Below are positions 5,463 through 8,836 of a DNA stretch of 8,836 bases, piece by piece. The stretch is from assembly GCA_938038825.1 (NCBI GenBank), contig CALHST010000097.1, positions 1 to 8,836 of the forward strand, given 5' to 3'. The notes beneath the pieces were generated by a model that was not told the origin of the DNA, searched no databases, and saw only the letters and a list, made by a program, of their open reading frames with translations. Position numbers and translations under genes: made by a program. Numbering within the stretch: the first letter of the stretch is position 1; the number at the start of each line of letters is the position of its first letter. Source of the stretch: an uncultured Paracoccaceae bacterium. Lineage in GTDB: Bacteria; Pseudomonadota; Alphaproteobacteria; Rhodobacterales; Rhodobacteraceae.

Positions 5463-6155
5463 ATGGATGATGGTAAGCAAGGGTATGATCCCAGTCCGGT
5501 AAATCCATTACCGCCCACTGTGATCGGGCTGTTTGTGTTCATCTTCGGGGTTGAGGCGGTTCTTGCAGGGGCCGAAGCTGGGCTTTACGGCGGACCGCAA
5601 GCCATCGGATGGCGCATCAATCTGATCCGGGATTACGGATTTTCACCGGAAGTCTTTCAATGGATGATGCAAACGGGGCAATGGCCGTTTGAGCATCTGC
5701 TGCGCCTTGTGACATACCCATTCTTGCATGCTGGTTTCACGCAAATGCTGATGGGCGTGGTGTTCCTGCTTGCCATGGGCAAGATGGTAGGAGAAGTGAT
5801 TGGTAATCTTGCTGTGCCGATCATCTTTTTCGGCAGTTCGATTATCGGGGCTTTGATCTATGGCTTTGTACCGGAAAAATCTTGGCTTTTGGGCGCATTT
5901 CCAGGCGCATATGGGCTGATCGGGGGATTTACCTTTATTCTTTGGGCACGTGCCAAAGTGACGGGTGGCAACCAAACCCAAGCCTTTTCGTTGATTGCGC
6001 TGCTGATGGGCGTGCAATTGTTGTTCGGTCTGCTGTTTGGCTCTGACAACACATGGGTTGCGGATCTTGGCGGCTTTGTCGCGGGTTTTGCGCTGTGCTT
6101 TGTTTTAGTGCCGGGTGCGCGCCGTGCACTGTTGCGGCGAATGCGGGGCGATTGA
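5463..6155 (+). CDS. Rhomboid-fold membrane protein lacking the catalytic residues (pseudo-rhomboid)
   Basis: A 230-residue inner-membrane protein with about six hydrophobic helices (roughly 17-40, 79-105, 112-134, 142-162, 173-192 and 197-217) and rhomboid landmarks: a WR pair in loop 1 (W50-R51), FLHAGFTQMLMG at 87-98, GAFPGAYGLIG at 144-154 and VADLGGFVAGF at 199-209. In active rhomboid proteases the third block is GxSG with the nucleophile Ser and the fourth has the catalytic His before xGG. Here those positions are P147 and D201. The HxxxxHxxxN pattern of helix 2 reads H89, Q94, G98, so two of its three residues are lost as well. The protein should therefore not cleave by the known Ser-His mechanism. 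Dead rhomboids such as iRhoms and derlins bind and route membrane proteins, which is a possible but unproven role here. The frame is intact, so this is not a decayed gene. The ATG has AGGAG 8 nt upstream. It is divergent from trpS, with rsgA 216 bp downstream. Confidence 0.85.
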   Translation: MDDGKQGYDPSPVNPLPPTVIGLFVFIFGVEAVLAGAEAGLYGGPQAIGWRINLIRDYGFSPEVFQWMMQTGQWPFEHLLRLVTYPFLHAGFTQMLMGVVFLLAMGKMVGEVIGNLAVPIIFFGSSIIGALIYGFVPEKSWLLGAFPGAYGLIGGFTFILWARAKVTGGNQTQAFSLIALLMGVQLLFGLLFGSDNTWVADLGGFVAGFALCFVLVPGARRALLRRMRGD

Positions 6156-6371
6156 CACTGTCGTGACGAGGGATTTGAGCGGTTGATCAACTGTGATACA
6201 CTCCTGTCATCCAAGGCGAAGATTTTTTGGGCTGTCATGTAAGGAATGGAGATATTCCTGTTGCGAAGAACTTTTGAAGGCCCCGTGCGGCGTTATTTCG
6301 TTGTTTGACTGGACTCAGTTGAGCAGCCGATTCAAAGCCATGCCTTTGGTATGCTTTGAAAGCAAACCCCA
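6156..6371 (+). other. Structured intergenic spacer before rsgA
   Basis: This 216-bp stretch has no recognisable gene but several inverted repeats: GTTGATCAAC (6182-6191), AGGAAT/ATTCCT with a 6-nt loop (6242-6259), CTCA/TGAG with a 2-nt loop (6314-6323), and the long hairpin at 6331-6360. The first three are short enough to occur by chance. The promoter of rsgA should lie here, but no clear -35/-10 pair stands out. Confidence 0.4.
6331..6360 (+). promoter_or_regulatory. rsgA: 13-bp hairpin just upstream of the rsgA start codon
   Basis: TTCAAAG (6331-6337) pairs with CTTTGAA (6354-6360). After a single bulged C at 6338, CATGCC (6339-6344) pairs with GGTATG (6348-6353), with one G-T wobble, around a TTT loop. 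The 13 pairs end 11 nt before the ATG at 6372. No T-tract follows on either strand, so a terminator is unlikely. Its position suggests it controls ribosome access to rsgA, which otherwise has no obvious Shine-Dalgarno sequence. The structure is seen in the sequence; the role is inference. Confidence 0.5.
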
Positions 6372-6375
6372 ATGA
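6340..6375 (+). other. Possible 11-codon upstream reading frame coupled to rsgA
   Basis: An ATG inside the hairpin opens a frame reading MPLVCFESKPQ, whose TGA overlaps the rsgA ATG as ATGA. A ribosome on it would melt the hairpin and stop exactly at the rsgA start, which could explain the missing ribosome binding site there. The uORF has no strong binding site of its own. The same frame extends back to a GTG at 6193 (60 codons) without any recognisable protein. Chance is quite possible. Confidence 0.25.
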
Positions 6376-7460
6376 CGCGCGATTTTTCGAAATTCACCTT
6401 GTCTGACAATGCTCAGGCACAGGCAGCACCAAAAATATCTACGTTGACTGCCCATGGATGGCAGCCGTATTTTGCGCAGCAAATCAGCGTCGAAGCCTTA
6501 AGTGAAACGCCACCTGCGCGCGTGACAGAGGTGCATCGAACCGCACAATATTTGGTGGGTGATGATGTCGACGGAAAATTTGCCAAGATACCAGACGCCA
6601 CTGTTGGTGATTGGGTGCTGTTGAACCGGGATTTTCCAGCGCAAAGTGTTGTTCTGGATCGAAAAAGCATCATCAAAAGGCGCGCTCCGGGTCATGATCG
6701 CCAAGTTCAATTGATCGCGGCGAATATCGACACGGCGTTTATTGTGACCTCCTGCAATCAGGATTTTAACGTGGCGCGGTTGGAACGTTATATCGCGCTG
6801 GCTTTCGAAGCCGAAATCACCCCGGTTATTCTGCTGACAAAACTGGATCTGGTGGACACTGCAGATGCGTTTTTGGAGCCTGCGCGTGCGATCTCGGATC
6901 TTGTGACTGTTGTTGCGCTGGATGCTCGCGGTGCTGCCCCACGAGAGTTGTTGGCGCCGTGGTGTGGACCAGGGCAGACAGTCGCATTTCTTGGGTCCTC
7001 TGGCGTCGGGAAATCAACGTTGACCAACGCGCTGGCGGGCAACAGTGCCATTGAAACGCAAGCGGTCCGGGATGCGGACGCACGGGGGCGCCACACCACG
7101 ACAAAACGGCAGCTTCATGCCGTACCCGGTGGTTGTCTTGTTCTGGATACGCCGGGCATGCGCGAATTGCAGATGACAGATGCGGCCGCAGGCATTGGCG
7201 AAGTCTTTGCAGATCTGCAAGAACTGTCAGAGGCGTGTCGGTTCAATGATTGTACCCATGACATGGAACCGGGCTGTGCTGTGCTTGCTGCCATAGACGC
7301 GGGCGAGATTGAGCCTGCGCGTGTGCAAAGATGGCGCAAGTTGGTCGCAGAAGAAGCATTCAACACTGCCAGCCTGGCGGAGCGGCGCGTCAAAAACAAA
7401 GCATTTGGAAAAATGGTGCGCAAAGTCGTGAAAGCCAAACACACCCGCCGCTGGGAATAG
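6372..7460 (+). CDS. rsgA: Small ribosomal subunit-dependent GTPase RsgA (YjeQ)
   Basis: This 362-residue protein is a circularly permuted GTPase that binds the 30S subunit late in assembly, checks the decoding site, and releases RbfA on GTP hydrolysis. An N-terminal OB-fold domain (about 46-110) is followed by the permuted G domain: G4 TKLD (156-159), a G5-like ALDARG (182-187), G1 GSSGVGKST (208-216), G2 around GRHTTT (239-244) and G3 DTPGMRE (259-265). The C-terminal zinc finger is complete, with ligands C289, C294, H296 and C302 in CRFNDCTHDMEPGC, and a basic tail ends at KAKHTRRWE. All key residues are present. The ATG at 6372 is the only Met near the family start but has no clear Shine-Dalgarno; a hairpin and a short overlapping frame sit immediately upstream. 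It lies downstream of the rhomboid-like gene on the same strand, with a 216-bp gap suggesting its own promoter. It converges with murJ. Confidence 0.96.
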   Translation: MTRDFSKFTLSDNAQAQAAPKISTLTAHGWQPYFAQQISVEALSETPPARVTEVHRTAQYLVGDDVDGKFAKIPDATVGDWVLLNRDFPAQSVVLDRKSIIKRRAPGHDRQVQLIAANIDTAFIVTSCNQDFNVARLERYIALAFEAEITPVILLTKLDLVDTADAFLEPARAISDLVTVVALDARGAAPRELLAPWCGPGQTVAFLGSSGVGKSTLTNALAGNSAIETQAVRDADARGRHTTTKRQLHAVPGGCLVLDTPGMRELQMTDAAAGIGEVFADLQELSEACRFNDCTHDMEPGCAVLAAIDAGEIEPARVQRWRKLVAEEAFNTASLAERRVKNKAFGKMVRKVVKAKHTRRWE

Positions 7461-7463
7461 GTT

Positions 7464-7484
7464 TCCGTAGCCGCTGCGTACGGA
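7464..7484. terminator. Weak hairpin between convergent rsgA and murJ
   Basis: TCCGTA (7464-7469) can pair with TACGGA (7479-7484) around a 9-nt loop, placed 4 bp after the rsgA stop and within the 58-bp convergent gap. No T-tract follows on either side, so termination here may be Rho-dependent or this may be chance. Confidence 0.25.
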
Positions 7485-7518
7485 TGGTTGCACTTCAAAT
7501 ACTGAGTGATTTACTGCG

Positions 7519-8836
7519 TCACGCTTTGTTGCGCCGCAAGATGCCTCGGATTTCTGCCATTTTGAATGCACCAAACCAATGACCCAACAGCGCATAGCTG
7601 AGCATTCCTGAAATGATCAAAATAGTTAAGGCCAAAGCGCGCCAATAGGGGACGCCCAAAGCGCCACTAAGCATGACGTTACAGGCCCACAACACTGCGC
7701 CCATTCCGATCGACGCAAACAGGATCTTCCAGATCCGTTTGTGAAAGCGGGCGTCAAACCGGGCAACCTCGCCCATGGGGCGCGCGCCCACCGCCAACAG
7801 CCAGACCATAGCCCAGCCTGCACAGGTAGTGGCAATCGCGGGACCAACCCATCCAAGGATTGGGCCCAGTCCCACCGCAAGCCCGACGGCAAGCACGGCA
7901 TTGATGATCATGGCGATCACGGCAAAGCGGAACGGGCTGCGCGTGTCTTCGCGGGCGAAGTAGAGTGGCTGCAGGATTTTCTGCATAACAAAGGCGGGCA
8001 GGCCCAGCCCATAGATTTGCACTGCCAGCGCAATCGAGGCGCTGTCATCCGCAGTGGTGGCTCCGCGTTGAAACAATACCGAAACCAAAGGGATCGGGAT
8101 GATCATCAGGGCCACAGATGCGGGAATGGTCAGCGCCAAGGACATTTCTGCGGCACGTGACAAGGCGGCGCGTCCACCTGTGTCGTCCTGCGCTTTTAAG
8201 CGGCGGGATAGATCGGGAAGCAGCACAATTCCGATGGCGATACCGACAACCCCCAATGGCAGCTGATACAAGCGGTCTGCAGCATAAAGCCAACCTACCG
8301 CGCGATCAAAATAGCTGGCGACTTGCTGACCAACCAACAGGTTCACTTGCATCACGCCCCCGGCCAGGGCAGCGGGCACCGCAATGATGATCAGGCGTTT
8401 CATCTCGGCAGAGGGGCGAGGCATGCGCAACCGCATGGTAAAGCCTGCCCGCTTTGCCGCAATCCAGACCAGTACAAATTGTGCGAGTCCCGCAACGGGA
8501 ATGGCCCAAACAAGGGCGCGCGCCACGTCTTTACCCATCATTGCGGCCACAGTCATGGACCCGACAAGCAAGATGTTTAGCAAAACAGGGGCGGCGGCCG
8601 CGGCTGCAAAGCGACCAACCGCATTCAATACCCCGGACAGCAACGCCGCCAGCGAGATGAACAGCACATAGGGGAACGTTATGCGGCCAAATTCCACGGC
8701 AAGGCCAAATTGCTCTTGCCCTTCAAACCCGGATGCGAGTGCAAAGATCAGCCAGGGCATGGCAGCCATCGACACAAGTGTCAGGGCAATAAGGATCCCA
8801 GTCAGCCAAGCAAAGGCATCTTCGGCGAAACGATGC
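7519..8836 (-). CDS. murJ: Lipid II flippase MurJ (MviN), C-terminal ~438 residues
   Basis: The minus-strand frame is open to the window edge and gives 438 residues. Compared with E. coli MurJ (511 residues), about the first 75-80 are missing. MurJ is a 14-helix MOP-superfamily protein of the inner membrane that flips lipid-linked peptidoglycan precursor to the periplasmic side. Diagnostic blocks align well: RITFPYVLFISLAALLSGVL then NAVGRF and APVLLNI, the WLYAADRLYQLPLGVVGIA segment that holds the conserved functional Arg of helix 8 (R270 in E. coli), IVLLPDLSRRL, and YFAREDTRSPFRFAVIAMI. The remaining helices run to a short basic tail ending RRNKA. The GTG at 8775 is internal, not the start, because MurJ-like sequence continues upstream of it to the edge. 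The gene converges on rsgA. In related genomes murJ typically sits near trpS and glnD (recalled, not checked). Confidence 0.95.
   Translation of the reverse strand, partial: HRFAEDAFAWLTGILIALTLVSMAAMPWLIFALASGFEGQEQFGLAVEFGRITFPYVLFISLAALLSGVLNAVGRFAAAAAAPVLLNILLVGSMTVAAMMGKDVARALVWAIPVAGLAQFVLVWIAAKRAGFTMRLRMPRPSAEMKRLIIIAVPAALAGGVMQVNLLVGQQVASYFDRAVGWLYAADRLYQLPLGVVGIAIGIVLLPDLSRRLKAQDDTGGRAALSRAAEMSLALTIPASVALMIIPIPLVSVLFQRGATTADDSASIALAVQIYGLGLPAFVMQKILQPLYFAREDTRSPFRFAVIAMIINAVLAVGLAVGLGPILGWVGPAIATTCAGWAMVWLLAVGARPMGEVARFDARFHKRIWKILFASIGMGAVLWACNVMLSGALGVPYWRALALTILIISGMLSYALLGHWFGAFKMAEIRGILRRNKA

Noticed and set aside
6193..6375. 60-codon frame from GTG 6193 ending at the rsgA start
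   Set aside because: There is no ribosome binding site at the GTG and the composition (Cys- and Trp-rich, no motif) is not protein-like. Only its last 11 codons were kept, as a low-confidence upstream frame.
8773..8775. GTG at 8775 as the murJ start
   Set aside because: The frame stays open to the window edge and the upstream residues continue a MurJ-like helix, so the true start is outside the window.
1..8836. tRNA or rRNA genes, CRISPR arrays, insertion sequences, phage or defence genes
   Set aside because: I looked through both strands and saw no cloverleaf-like gene, regularly spaced repeat, transposase or integrase, or known defence motif.

Overview
The window looks like ordinary chromosome from a marine alphaproteobacterium of the Roseobacter/Rhodobacterales group. 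This is inferred from protein style, not from a search. The clues are a VPLPA-type C-terminal sorting signal, an EI24/CysZ-like protein starting with a GDPRFRR motif, a YdjA-type nitroreductase, a class II histone-deacetylase-like enzyme, and the pairing of trpS with murJ. Base composition is moderately GC-rich. I see no tRNA, rRNA, CRISPR array, insertion sequence, phage gene or att site.

Left part (1-2410, minus strand). Reading in the direction of transcription, the genes are a VOC-fold dioxygenase/glyoxalase-like protein, a class II HDAC-like zinc deacetylase, a YdjA-like nitroreductase, and the first 29 codons of an EI24-domain membrane protein. The last two overlap by ATGA, so they are very likely cotranscribed. 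The gaps of 107 and 57 bp between the others allow one operon but do not prove it.

Middle (2411-5388). A 76-bp divergent control region separates the VOC gene from a YbjJ-like MFS exporter on the plus strand. Next comes a small secreted protein with a VPLPA-CTERM signal, likely handled by an exosortase encoded elsewhere. It faces trpS (minus strand) across a 63-bp gap holding a strong 14-bp hairpin terminator.

Right part (5389-8836). Divergent from trpS is a rhomboid-fold membrane protein in which the catalytic Ser and His, and the other two signature residues, are all replaced: a pseudo-rhomboid. After a 216-bp spacer with several inverted repeats comes rsgA, the circularly permuted GTPase of 30S ribosome maturation. 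Its start codon lacks a clear ribosome binding site, sits just behind a 13-bp hairpin and overlaps the stop of a tiny upstream reading frame. murJ (lipid II flippase) converges on rsgA and runs off the right edge.

Most of the window is housekeeping: translation (trpS), ribosome assembly (rsgA) and cell-wall synthesis (murJ). I found no evident new multi-gene defence or mobile system. The observations most worth following up are the pseudo-rhomboid and the structured rsgA leader.
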